Below are positions 54,705-64,000 of a stretch of DNA of 64,000 bases, in pieces. Origin of the DNA: Lepas anatifera (taxonomy: Eukaryota > Arthropoda > Thecostraca > Lepadidae); assembly GCA_034440635.1 (NCBI GenBank), contig JAOTON010000478.1, positions 310,001 through 374,000 of the forward strand. Reading direction: 5' to 3'. Under the pieces are notes generated by a model. The model saw nothing but the letters and a program-made list of their open reading frames with translations. It searched no databases and was not told the origin of the DNA. Each line of letters begins with the position of its first letter. Position 1 is the stretch's first letter. Made by a program: the position numbers and the translations under genes.

Positions 54705-56394
54705 TTAAATAAAGGAAACGGGCTTAGTGAGTAAAGAAAAAGAACTGGCCTACGGTAACTGACCCTAGCCCTTCCAAGGGGGGCCGGAACCCCCGTATGG
54801 CCCTCTGGCTAGTCCCACGTTTGAACCACCCAGCCGGTTGCGAACCGGTCCGCGGCCTCGCCCGCTTTCGGTGGAATACCGCGGGCGCGCGAGGTCTGGG
54901 GCTGGCTGGAGGACTGCCCGCCGGACGTTTTGTCGGAGACCTACCGCGCGGCACTTCCTAAAAATTTTTCGCATTGTTGCGACAGTGGACGAGGCAGTGT
55001 CGGTAGGAAGCTGTGCTGGTTGCGTCTCGGTACCCGAAACGGGTGGTGGCTGTGGCGCTGCAGCAGCGTCGCCAACGGGTGGGATGACGGGGACGGCGGG
55101 CGGCGCCCTCCCGCGGAGAGGCTTTTCCCCTCGTCCCACGACTACCCATCCTCTGAAACCGGCGGGAATCCACCGGGAGGCGCACCAGGTGTTGGTGCAG
55201 AGTCACCGGCACCAGGAGACGGCTGGTGCTTAGGGGCGGTGACAGACCCCTTTCCCCATCCTGGCGGGGGCCGAATGAGGAGATACAGAAGCGGGGGCGA
55301 TGACCTGCCCCTCACCCCCCACGGAGGGGGCGCGCGGAGGAGGTACCGCCGTCGGCCCAGGAGCCGGGGCGGCGGGCTGGCGTGAAAACACCAGCCCCAT
55401 CCTCCCTGCCAGGCGAACAAAGTCCGCCACGGTTAGGGAGCGGATGACCTCCTCCGCGGTCATCCTTGGGGTGTTTGGTATACCTGTAGAGGCTACCTGT
55501 GCGAAACTTTTCCGCGGGTGGGACGCCTCGTATGCGTCCCGTGCCTCACGAAAACTGATACGTTGTCTGGTCTTTATAGATAGTATTTCTTTTCTCGGAG
55601 AAACTCTGGGCATGATCGGTCTGTTACCTGGTGGCAACCCCACAGTTTGCACATTTCAATGCTTCGGCATCACACTCAGTGGTGCAGTGGTGTAACGATG
55701 AACACTTCCCACATACACCTTTACCTTTGCAGAATCGGGCACTGTGTCCATATTTTGGCACGTAAGCATCGCATGGGGCTTGGCACGAAGGGCCTCACCC
55801 CGACTCTTGAATATCCAACAAAGATGTGATTCGGTAACTCTTCTGTGTCAAACGTAGTTAACAGTGTCAGTGTCGGCATAGCATTCCACTTTTCCTACGA
55901 ATCCTCCGCACCTCCACCACTCCGAGTTCCTCAAGTCCTTCAACAATCTCTTCCTCAGACAGCCCCTTAGCCCTGACTATTCACCACGCCTTTCTTAAAG
56001 TTCTTAGTTCTGTGGCTCTACTGAAATGTTGATTTTGCATGTCTTTTCGATCCCGAGTCCTTCCTCGTGAACGTCAGTTCCGTCACGGAGAGTGCACGCT
56101 CGGCATCCTCGGTTCGCGCAAACTCAACTTCCAACGATCCGTCCCGTAACTTGTCACATCTCGACCTTGCCCAGACGATCTAGTGCCTCCTTTCGCTTAA
56201 ATGGTGACAGTGCTGCAAGGGATGAGGATGTGTCCAGTCCCCTCATTACCAAAACGCGAGGACAGGAAGGCTGGCTCATCGTCTTTTGCGGTTTGGGCGC
56301 AGGTGTCTGCATGGTCCCTTCCCTCTAGGGGTTGAGAGGTGTCTACCTCCAGTGGAGGGTGCGGAGAGGGATTTGTGGTGCGTGTGTTATCCAT
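54705..56394 (-). pseudogene. LINE ORF1, nucleocapsid-like with CCHC knuckles, heavily frameshifted
   Basis: The likely start is the ATG at 56,394 (MDNTRTTNPSPHPP). Downstream pieces in three frames give SPFKRKEALDRLGKVEM, EVEFARTEDAERAL, LPNHIFVGYSRVGVRPFVP and then the knuckles KYGHSARFC, CGKCSSLHHCTTEC and CANCG at about 55,760-55,640. An open part at 55,652-55,230 contains SFREARDAYEASHPRKSFAQV. A basic, Pro/Ser-rich C-terminus ends near 54,727. ORF1 of I-like elements binds element RNA to form the transposition particle. At least five frame changes are needed to read it through. The order of parts is clear; exact indel positions are not. Confidence 0.8.
55640..55765 (-). other. CCHC zinc-knuckle coding segment of LINE ORF1
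   Basis: Reading down from 55,755 the frame gives KYGHSARFC, CGKCSSLHHCTTEC and CANCG. The spacing matches nucleocapsid-type CX2CX4HX4C knuckles with the first cysteine pair damaged by a frameshift just upstream. Confidence 0.8.
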
Positions 56395-57486
56395 GGAGTA
56401 TGATTAATTTCGGCCAGCGTGCGCCCCCTTCCAACGAGGGTGCTACAGGGCGAAACGACGCACGGGCTGGCTATACGGGGGGACGCCGCCGTTACAGAGG
56501 GGGAGAGACTCACCAAACCCCCACGCCCGACGACGGTCCCCCTTGCACCTAGCCTGGACGACCCCGGGCGGGACGCGGACACCCCTCCCTCCCCGGGTGA
56601 AGTCGGGACCTCACCAAGGAGGGAGGGACAGCCGAGCCCCACAAGGCCGGCAGACTTTTACAATGCTGCTTCTCTTGCCGATGCCCTCAAGAGTACCCCG
56701 CCCTTGCGGAAATCCAGACCAAAGTAGAGTGTTGCTAGAGGACACGAACGAACACAGCGCATCCCCCAGCTCAGCTACCAGGACTCCTTCATCCCGGGGT
56801 ACGGGTCGGTGCGCAGCTCACCTTAAAGACAGGCGCCCTGCACGCCTCATCGGCAGGCGACTACCACCTGCTCGTCACAACTGATTCCCGGCTGGTCCGA
56901 GAGAAGCGAGCCCCGGCCCGCGGGCCGGCGATTAGGGGATCAATCGCCAGCCACACGAGCCGGAGGCCCACATACACCAGACCATCCAGGAATCATAGGC
57001 ACGTGCAAGGACGCCCATGATACTGGGATAATGTGGGTAACTGGGAAGTTATGAGTTGGAAAAGGAAGAGGGTCGGTCTGCGCTGTCCAGCCCAGACACG
57101 CGCCGCACGCGACCGAGGTGTCCACACTCAAGACGAGCAAGAGTGCACACACCCGCCACCCGCGGAGACACGCCGGGCCAGACAACGCAGACAGTGGGCA
57201 GGAGGGGTGTTTAGGAGTGGACAGAAAGGATACGGGTGGAAAGACATGGAGAGATAAGGAAATAAGGAAAGAAGAGGAAAAGGAACAAGGAGTTGGTGGG
57301 ATTTGAATTTAGGAAGGCCAAGAAAGGATGAGGATGGCAGTTTCGATTTGGCCTTCGACCGAAGGCGAGGGGCGAAACCCATCCTGCCAACTGGGGTCGG
57401 GGTGTCGTCATCCCGTGCCCAATTATCCATGTGCCGGACCTGTCAGCAGGTGCAAACGAGTCCGGCAGATGAAAATGGCCCCTGCG
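56395..57486 (-). promoter_or_regulatory. LINE 5' UTR, probably with an internal promoter
   Basis: 1.09 kb of GC-rich sequence between the element start and ORF1. It contains a perfect 16-bp palindrome, CCGGCCCGCGGGCCGG (56,913-56,928), followed by an AATCGCC/GGCGATT hairpin. A 100-codon frame begins at 57,430, 57 bp from the 5' end, and is probably fortuitous. Full-length LINEs carry a downstream-type Pol II promoter at their 5' end. I infer the same here but cannot locate the elements. Confidence 0.6.
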
Positions 57487-57501
57487 GGGAGCTCGTTCTC
57501 A
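57487..57501. repeat. LINE target-site duplication, 5' side
   Basis: GGGAGCTCGTTCTCA, identical to 50,782-50,796. Confidence 0.9.
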
Positions 57502-57608
57502 GTTCAGACCGCCCATGTTGGTTTTATATTAATATATGCTGGCTATATGGATGTATTTTACCCATCGTTTTTGGGGCGGAGGACGTCAAAGCGTCGCATG
57601 ACAGCCAG

Positions 57609-57876
57609 CAAAGACGGATCCAGGGGGCAAAGGGAGGGCGCTTGTCCTTCCCCCCGTAGTCCCTCGGCGTTCCCTAAAATGGTCACGGCGCCCCCCCTGA
57701 AGTGTAAAGGCGATTCCGCCCCCTGAAATTTCACTTCCCACTCCCCTTTCCCCCGAATGCGAGTATCGGCGCCCCAAGATAGCATTCAGCGCCCACCTGA
57801 TAACCTTTGCCGTTCAAAAATGACGCCTGGTTCGAATGACCCCACCCCCCGTTTGGAAATCCTGGATCCGCCTATG
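57609..57876. mobile_element. hAT-like MITE, 268 bp
   Basis: Left end CAAAGACGGATCCAGGGGG; inverted right end CATAGGCGGATCCAGGATT. The flanks ACAGCCAG and CCAGCCGG agree at six of eight bases, a plausible aged duplication. It lies 107 bp from the LINE target duplication. The GGCGGATCCAG terminal core is shared with 26,472-27,043. Non-coding. Confidence 0.7.
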
Positions 57877-60677
57877 CCAGCCGGTGCGGTGGCACATCGG
57901 AAGCAGTACTCAGCTGCGGGCCCAGGCCCTGACCCCGCGGCTGTAACCGTGCTGCCGGTCGTCAGGCCACTGTCTGTCGCGCTCGGGCGCTATGTCAATT
58001 ACCAACGGCGCCCACCGAGAGCTGGACTCACTATTTACAAGCTCCGCTGGAGAGGAGTCAAGCGTGGCGCCGCCGGCAGAGCACGTGATTCAGGCGACTC
58101 TGTGACACAGACATCGACTGTAAAAATAGCCCGGAGGCAACGAAGCCAGCATCCGAGGTCCAGCACTGTCTAACGATACAGAGTGGCACGGATCCTGTAT
58201 AACTGTTTTATATATGCTCCGCTCGGGATTTGAAACATTCGCGTTTTTCCTTGAACTCTTTTTTTACACAAGCTCTCACATTTTCCAAGAGCACTTTGGA
58301 GCTAAATCGATATTGATGTGAACTATTATTCATTTCCACCAAAAAATGGGCCCTCCTGACGTTTTCTCCACAGAACTTTTACTCGTACTACGGGCACAAG
58401 CCACTCAGCTTCAATTACAGAGCAAAAGTTATTCATCATGGCGCTCCTTCTGCCTGAAGGCGGCTGGCGGGACATATTTTCTCCACGGACTCCCCCGGCC
58501 CACCACGATCACTACCAGGTACTGCGGTGTTATTATCCGTCAATTGATTTTAATTATCTGCTCCAATCCCTCATCCAGCTCAATCGACATTCGATATCCA
58601 CAGTCCCAAGCCCCAAACCAGTTCAACAAAACTAAAACCCGCAACCTCGTAAAATCCCAATGCCTGGTCAACACCAAAGTTTGCACTTCGCGGCTTTAGC
58701 AGAAGACAGCAGTTCCGAACGGGTCTATTGGACGCTTCAGTGCCCCAGAGCCAATGAAGCAACTACCAGACGCGAGGAATGCTTTTAAACAGTGGGCGAG
58801 GGCCCACAGAGTGGCGGTCGGCAATCGGGGCCATTAGTCGCAGCGAGCCGTCGCCCGCCGCGCGATAATTGCCCGCATTATTCAGGCTCACCATGACGCA
58901 GTGAACGCTCCGACGGTGGCGCCGTTCTACACACGTCGACTTTTAAAGCAGCGATGCCTCAGCTACCGAGTGGGAACGGTTCGCTGAATCGTGGCTGATA
59001 TCGATGGGCCCAGGGCGGGGGCAGCGGGCTTCTTGAACAGGCAGCGACACCCACACTGCGAGCCGGCACCCTCAGAGTCGTTCTCGCTGTCGTCGTGCCA
59101 GGCACCTGCTCTATAGCACGACTCATACGAAGTAGTCTGGCTCTCCCGCGGACAACCGCAGCTCCATACACTGCACCATATATTCCCCACAGTTTCCAAC
59201 GGTTCCACCACATATAGAGATACTATCAGTGAAATGTATTTATTAGCAAAGGCTAGTTTACGCTATTTTGGATAATTGTTATTGCCTAACATAAACGCCA
59301 TGAAATCTCACAAGAAGTTCAGCTACGATAAATGAAGCCTTTCTTGCAACCAATTCACTTGGAAAACGATAGAAGAAAAGCATAGGAAGAACTGTCGAAG
59401 CTGGATTTTCATTTGGATTCTATGTATAAACTTAGCTTTTCGGTTTAGTCGTCCTCAATAGAAGCTAACTCTTCAGAAACTCAGAATTTTTCTCAAAGCT
59501 CGCGCATTCTGGCTGGGAGTATTCCGTTTTTTTTTTTTAGGTTGAAACTTCTCAAAAGCCTTATTGCATGTGCTTATTGCATGTATTTCAGGTAGGGTAA
59601 AGGTTTGATCCGAAAATTAAATACATATAATTGAAGTTATGCCCCTTCCCAGGAGTGCAAGGTGCATTCCGGTACGAGACCTTTCCCCGGTGATATAGGC
59701 AGTCCATTATCGCGTCGGGTTGGGTCGGGCCGGGTCGCTCATGTGTGAATTTTGTTTTCGATATGCCAGGAGAGATTCTCGGGCGCTGCGCATCTGCCCC
59801 GTAAACACTATAAAGATCTACTGCTTAATTATAGTAGACGTACATGGGTTTCACCATAAATTTCAATATATCACGCACCCGAGCCGAAGAAATCTAACAG
59901 AAAATGCCGAGTTCGCTTGTCTGCGGTAGGTAGCTTTAACACTAAACTTATACGGTTGCGACATCATGCAGCAGCGTGTGACGAATAAAAGATGTATAAG
60001 TCATTTGTTGGAGCTGAAATCACAACAGCACAGGCGGCCGGAGCACCGCTGGATTAATGCACGAGCCGGGACGGGTGGCGGCACAGCGACGCCAGGCATT
60101 CAACTGAAAAGTCACAGCACCGCGGCAGCGGGCATGCAGCATTCCATCCCGGCATGTCTTTTCCGAGTTAACAAAAAGCGGGTGGCTGCCGACGCCTGTA
60201 AACACGGAGCGGCGGGCGTTCCGCTGCCAGCACCGCTGGCTGGCCGTCCAACCCCTGTAGTGTTACGACGCTCTTCCATTCAGCATCGCCGCTTTTACAG
60301 GGCAGAAGCACGACGCGTGGCGTCACAGCAAAACGCAGCAGCAAACCAGAGGGGCAGACAACTAAACCAACTTGTGCAATGCTTTTCAGGCGGCTATTTC
60401 TTACAGCTCCATGGGGCATTTATAGCGTAAGAATCAATAGTGCTGTCAAAGGAGCCCATGACTTGGAACGGACATACCACAGCTGCCAACGCCTCCGTCC
60501 GGAAGTGAATGTCGATACGCCCTTCGCGGCGCCCCCCATCATTTTGTGCCGTACAAAGCCAGCGTGCATCATCGGCTCTTTTCGTGCAAAGCTGACACAA
60601 TATTGATCGGCTATGCTGGGACAACCAGAGAAACGAGGAACTTCTCAATGTCGTAGCCATTCCCTCACTAAACCTTA
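57877..60677. other. Unassigned DNA with GC-rich patches
   Basis: GC-rich at 57,890-58,170, 58,790-59,180 and 60,030-60,400, AT-rich elsewhere. The longest frame is 154 codons (59,966-60,430) without a recognisable domain. No element boundary found. Confidence 0.4.
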
Positions 60678-61183
60678 TTAACTCGCGCCCCGCTAGTACG
60701 CCGGAGAACCCTTCGCAGCTAAAAAAAACATTGTTTGGCTAGATTTGAGAGATTTAAGGGCGCGCCGATAGGTAAGCGTATTTTGAAATCGGCTAAAATT
60801 TAAGGCCGATCTCTATTTTGAGATCGCCAAAATTCGCGGTCACACAAGTTTGCATGCATTCGAGACCGAGAGGGGACGTCATAAAGCCATGTAAACGAGA
60901 TTACATGCCTATGACCTTGATCCGCTTTTATCATATTCACATTTTTTTGCATAATCACCGCATTTCCCAATAGGTCCCCAACACGGCTAGGATTTGACCT
61001 CTATAACCTCGTTTGATCTGGAAGATATTGAACTAGATGGGTGAAAGCTAGCTATAATATAGATCATCGTAGCCCCCACACACCCCAAACGGGCATTTTT
61101 CACAGGACATTTTTCAAAGCCCTTGGTTTTCAAGATCTCAGGAGGGGGCCTACTAGACCTCTTTATTGTGCATTAGTGTCGAG
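60678..61183 (-). mobile_element. TTAA-family transposon, copy D (reverse, shortened)
   Basis: The plus-strand left end TTAACTCGCGCCCCGCTAGT is the inverse of the family right end. The plus-strand right end is GCATTAGTGTCGA, where TTAA has decayed to TCGA. On the minus strand it shares CTGAGATCTTGAAAACC and the block around AATAGGTCCCCAACACGGCT (plus) with copies B and C. It lacks a few hundred bases of interior relative to them. Non-coding. Confidence 0.7.
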
Positions 61184-61337
61184 TCCCTCTTCAAAGAGGG
61201 TATTAAGCATTAGTTTTGGTTTTCTCATCCGCTTTTGGACTTGCGCTTGGGGAATCGCTCCGTGGGATTACCTCTACTGCTTTGCAGTATTAAAAATTCC
61301 GGGAATTCTAGAATTCTGAAGGCATACCACCGAGCGG

Positions 61338-62165
61338 TGAATGTAATACCGCAGAGCGGTAGAGGTAATACTAACTAACGGTAGAGCTAATACCACAGAG
61401 CGGTAGAGGTAATACCAACTAACGGTAGAGGTAATACTAACTAACGGTAGAGGTAATACTAACTAGCGGTAGAGGTAATACTAACTAGCGGTAGAGGTAA
61501 TACTAACTAGCGGTAGAGGTAATACTAACTAACGGTAGAGGTAATACTAACTAACGGTAGAGGTAATACTAACTAACGGTAGAGGTAATACCACAGAGCG
61601 GAAGAGGTAATACCAAATAACGGTAGAGGTAATACCAAATAACGGTATAGGTAATAACACAAAGCGGTAGAGGTGATACCAAATAACGGTAGAGGTATTA
61701 CCAAATAACGGTAGAGGTAATACTAACTAACGGTAGAGGTAATATCACAGAGCGGTAGAGGAATTACCAAATGACGGTAGAGGTAATACCACAGAACAGT
61801 AGAGGTAATACCAAATAACGGTAGAGGTAACACCACAGAGCGGTAGAGGTGATACCAGATAACGGTAGAGGTATTACCAAATGACGGTAAAGGTAATACC
61901 ACAGAGCGGTATAGGTAATACCAAATAACGGTAGAGGTATTACCAAATGACGGTAGAGGTAATACCACAGAACAGTAGAGGTAATACCAAATAACGGTAG
62001 AGGTAACACCACAGAGCGGTAGAGGTGATACCAAATAACGGTAGAGGTATTACCAAATGACGGTAGAGGTAATACCACAGAGCGGTATAGGTAATACCAA
62101 ATAACGGTAGAGGTATTACCAAATGACGGTAGAGGTAATACCACAGAACAGTAGAGGTAATACCA
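61338..62165. repeat. 22-bp minisatellite, about 37 copies, with 176-bp higher-order unit
   Basis: The unit is CGGTAGAGGTAATA followed by CTAACTAA, CCACAGAG or CCAAATAA. The left part (61,400-61,600) is dominated by the CTAACTAA type. The right part mixes the other types in a fixed order. The marker ACAGAACAGT occurs at 61,791, 61,967 and 62,143, exactly 176 bp (8 units) apart. A minus-strand frame through it is an artefact. Confidence 0.95.
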
Positions 62166-62295
62166 AATACCAAAATACCAAACACCCCACACAGCATTCG
62201 TCGATATTTATAACCAAACCAAAAATAACCATGTCTAAATAAACAAATATTCACAGAAGCAAAATTGCACTTTGATCAGCTGTAGCGAAATTGGT

Positions 62296-62495
62296 CGTTG
62301 GTCGGGGGATACGGTGGTGTGGAGGAAGAATACTTGACTTCCACGCCACTGACCCGGGTTCAAATCCCCGGGCGGGTCTTCTGCATACATAAGTCTTTCC
62401 GATCCCCACAATACCCTCCCAACAGGGTGGGAGTTGGCGACACCATATGAACTCAGTAATCGGTGTGTCGTAAAGCCCCACAGCTGCTGCTGGTC
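62296..62495 (+). mobile_element. SINE-1 copy, best preserved
   Basis: A-box-like ATACGGTGGTGTGGAGGAAG, then the B box GGGTTCAAATCCC at 62,356-62,368. The body has GAGTTGGCGACACCATATGA and the tail ATCGGTGTGTCGTAAAGCCC. The head looks tRNA-derived, but the stem pairing is not maintained. Confidence 0.75.
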
Positions 62496-63448
62496 TTTGA
62501 TCGCCCACATCAAAGCCATCGCCCTAGTAAAGCCGCCGCAGAAAAGCTACCAAGGATCAATCAAGAGGGTTAAGCACAAAAGTCAACGCGGCCGCTGCGG
62601 GGAGAGTTCGCTCACAGCCGACACCCCCTGCCGGCGGGTCCGTTAAACAGTGGCACCGCTGCTGCTCGTACACACATGTCTGCTGACTCAAAACAACCTC
62701 CAGAGCTGCCTCAATCTGTGGCTTGTGATATTGATCAGTGTTAATGGTCCAGCGGTTGGGGGCGAGCGCCCACGAGCCGTTGTCATTGTTCTCTGACGAG
62801 CCTGGTGGCCGGCAGCGGGCGTGACCGGCTCTGCCGCCCCCCTCAGCCTCATGTCTCCGTCCACAAAAGCCAGAGCAGCAGGACCGGCGGCTCCTCTGGA
62901 GCCATACCCTTTCAGGTGATTTCTCCCGAGGATGGGGAACCGTCCGCCAATGCAAAACAGAAGGCCATTACATGTCTGGGTTGAGGAACTGAAACGTTTG
63001 TGGTGTAACCCTTTTTAGTTCTAAACGTAAAAGTACATGATGATAACATTTCTGACCTCCCAGACTCAGAAGCGATTCCCCAGCTGGGAAGAAAATAATC
63101 ATTTTATGTCATCGTCACCTGCCTGAAATCGCTATGCCGGCAAGGAATTATTTAAATGACAAAATCTGACGGCAGTCTGGCCGCTTTGTCAGGAATGCAT
63201 ATATGGTACGGCTGTACATATCCTATTCATCTTCATGACACTCCGTCCACAAAAACACAATTCAGTAATCTCTGTCCGGCCAGCATCTAAGCGGCCTCAC
63301 CTCTGGTAGGGGTGCACTACAAGTCTGGTGGAACGGTTTGCTACAATGCAATGTCACGCTAACAGGCGTGCGCGGCCCGCTGACTACACCGGCAGTTAAC
63401 GCAAACCCCACTGGGATCAAGTGCACTTCAACCTCCATTACGAAGCAT
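62496..63448. other. Unassigned DNA
   Basis: A GC-rich patch at 62,580-62,950 has a minus-strand frame of 132 codons and no recognisable domain. Confidence 0.4.
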
Positions 63449-63622
63449 CGGGCTTTACGACTCTCCAACTGCTGAGGTCATATGACATTGTCGACTCTCG
63501 CCCTGTTCGAGAAGGGCATACTGGAGATCAAGAAGCCCTTATTCAGTATTCCCGCCGGGGATTTGAACCCAGGCCAGCCACGTGGTAGCGCTCCACACCA
63601 TCGCAGCGCCACTGTACCCTAA
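63449..63622 (-). mobile_element. SINE-1 copy
   Basis: Minus strand: GGGTACAGTGGCGCTGCGAT (A-box region), the B box GGGTTCAAATCCC at 63,570-63,558, the body GAGTCGACAATGTCATATGA and the tail GTTGGAGAGTCGTAAAGCCC. Same order as the copies at 22.0 and 62.3 kb. Confidence 0.75.
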
Positions 63623-64000
63623 ATCTTAATAATGTAGATAGTGAATAATAAATAAATATTATTTAAGTTAAATGGTGTAACTGGCAACATGTTCTTATAT
63701 ATCTGTGGCTGTGTGCCCAGTTGGGTGCAACCTAGCCGTAAACGTCAAAACGGGATAAAGTAATGCACGCAAAGAAGTGTGAGCAGCACGCTTATACCAA
63801 ACTGACACTGTGCCTAAGTGGAAGCCACGCTGAACATGAAAAAACCGCGGCGGACGTAACTCGCGTGTCTGCCAATTCGCTACTCGCATTTCGCCAGACC
63901 AGTTGCCTTGAACAGACCTACTTGCTGGGCTGAGCTAACGTGACGTGTGCACGCACACGCGTCGGCAGGAGCTCACGCGGCGCCACAGGGGGTTAGTTTA
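63623..64000. other. Unassigned DNA to window end
   Basis: AT-rich then mixed. Nothing recognised. Confidence 0.4.

Larger units (their letters stand above)
50797..57486 (-). mobile_element. Full-length I/Nimb-like LINE (non-LTR retrotransposon), 6.69 kb
   Basis: On the minus strand the order is 5' UTR (57,486-56,395), ORF1 with CCHC knuckles, ORF2 with endonuclease, reverse transcriptase, RNase H and a terminal CCHC finger, a 3' UTR of about 200 bp and an (ATG)n tail. Perfect 15-bp duplications bound it, which shows it is complete and was inserted by target-primed reverse transcription. RNase H after the RT together with a nucleocapsid-like ORF1 places it in the I superfamily. Nimb-like is my best guess within it. 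Both ORFs are broken by frameshifts, so this copy is inactive or poorly sequenced. It could supply the machinery type for SINEs, but its 3' end does not match the SINE tails seen here. Confidence 0.92.

Noticed and set aside
57128..57430. Extra small ORF upstream of LINE ORF1
   Set aside because: It lies in the 5' UTR, is low in information and resembles no known LINE protein. It is noted only as fortuitous.
53739..57486. Retrovirus or LTR retrotransposon
   Set aside because: There are no long terminal repeats, protease, integrase or primer-binding site. The endonuclease is of AP/EEP type, and the element ends in a simple-repeat tail with a 15-bp target duplication, as in LINEs.
61723..62254. 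Minus-strand frames of 103-142 codons with Leu/Tyr-rich repeats
   Set aside because: They are read-through of the 22-bp minisatellite.

Overview
This window reads as nuclear DNA of an animal, most likely a mollusc or another lophotrochozoan. There is no bacterial-style gene packing. No confident host protein-coding exon was found by eye. The recognisable content is almost all repetitive: minisatellites, short non-autonomous DNA transposons, tRNA-headed SINEs and one long LINE. The taxonomic guess is inference. It rests on an I/Nimb-like LINE with RNase H, SINE tails of the type GGTGCGTCGTTAAA, and repeats rich in GGTCA. No marker gene fixes the species.

Layout. Bases 1-13,080 are a minisatellite district. 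It holds a 21-bp fragment, a 36-bp array (353-650), a 23-bp array (668-1,365), a GA run, a 48-bp array (5,455-6,125) and a very large 69-bp array (about 6,319-13,070, about 98 copies). The large array has no stop codon in its consensus in any of six frames. Between these lies a terminal-inverted-repeat element (3,470-4,973) that was split by a TTAA-flanked transposon (3,774-4,623).

Bases 13,000-50,700 are sparse intergenic DNA dotted with dated insertions. These are three hAT-type MITEs (two of the window's four are here with clear 8-bp target duplications, a third here lacks one), a family of 0.5-1.1 kb TTAA-flanked elements dense in GGTCA/TGACC hexamers, two SINE families, a 59-bp minisatellite with an alternating dimer structure, and a long hairpin around an (AT)n run. 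One TTAA element (48,228-49,333) sits inside a SINE copy whose uninterrupted equivalent is at about 20.2 kb, which gives a direct empty-site comparison.

Bases 50,797-57,486 (minus strand) are a full-length non-LTR retrotransposon of about 6.7 kb bounded by a perfect 15-bp target duplication. Its order is 5' UTR, ORF1 with CCHC zinc knuckles, ORF2 with endonuclease, reverse transcriptase and RNase H, a short 3' UTR and an (ATG)n tail. Both ORFs carry several frameshifts, so this copy is not expected to make its proteins, although the RNase H segment is open over 310 codons.

Bases 57,500-64,000 carry another hAT-like MITE, a fourth well-bounded TTAA element copy in reverse, a 22-bp minisatellite with a 176-bp higher-order period, and two SINE copies. 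The elements interact only as parasites do: SINEs would depend on a LINE for copying, and MITEs on transposases that are not encoded here. GC-rich patches of 200-800 bp recur through the window. They could be old repeats, CpG islands or unrecognised exons, and I could not assign them.
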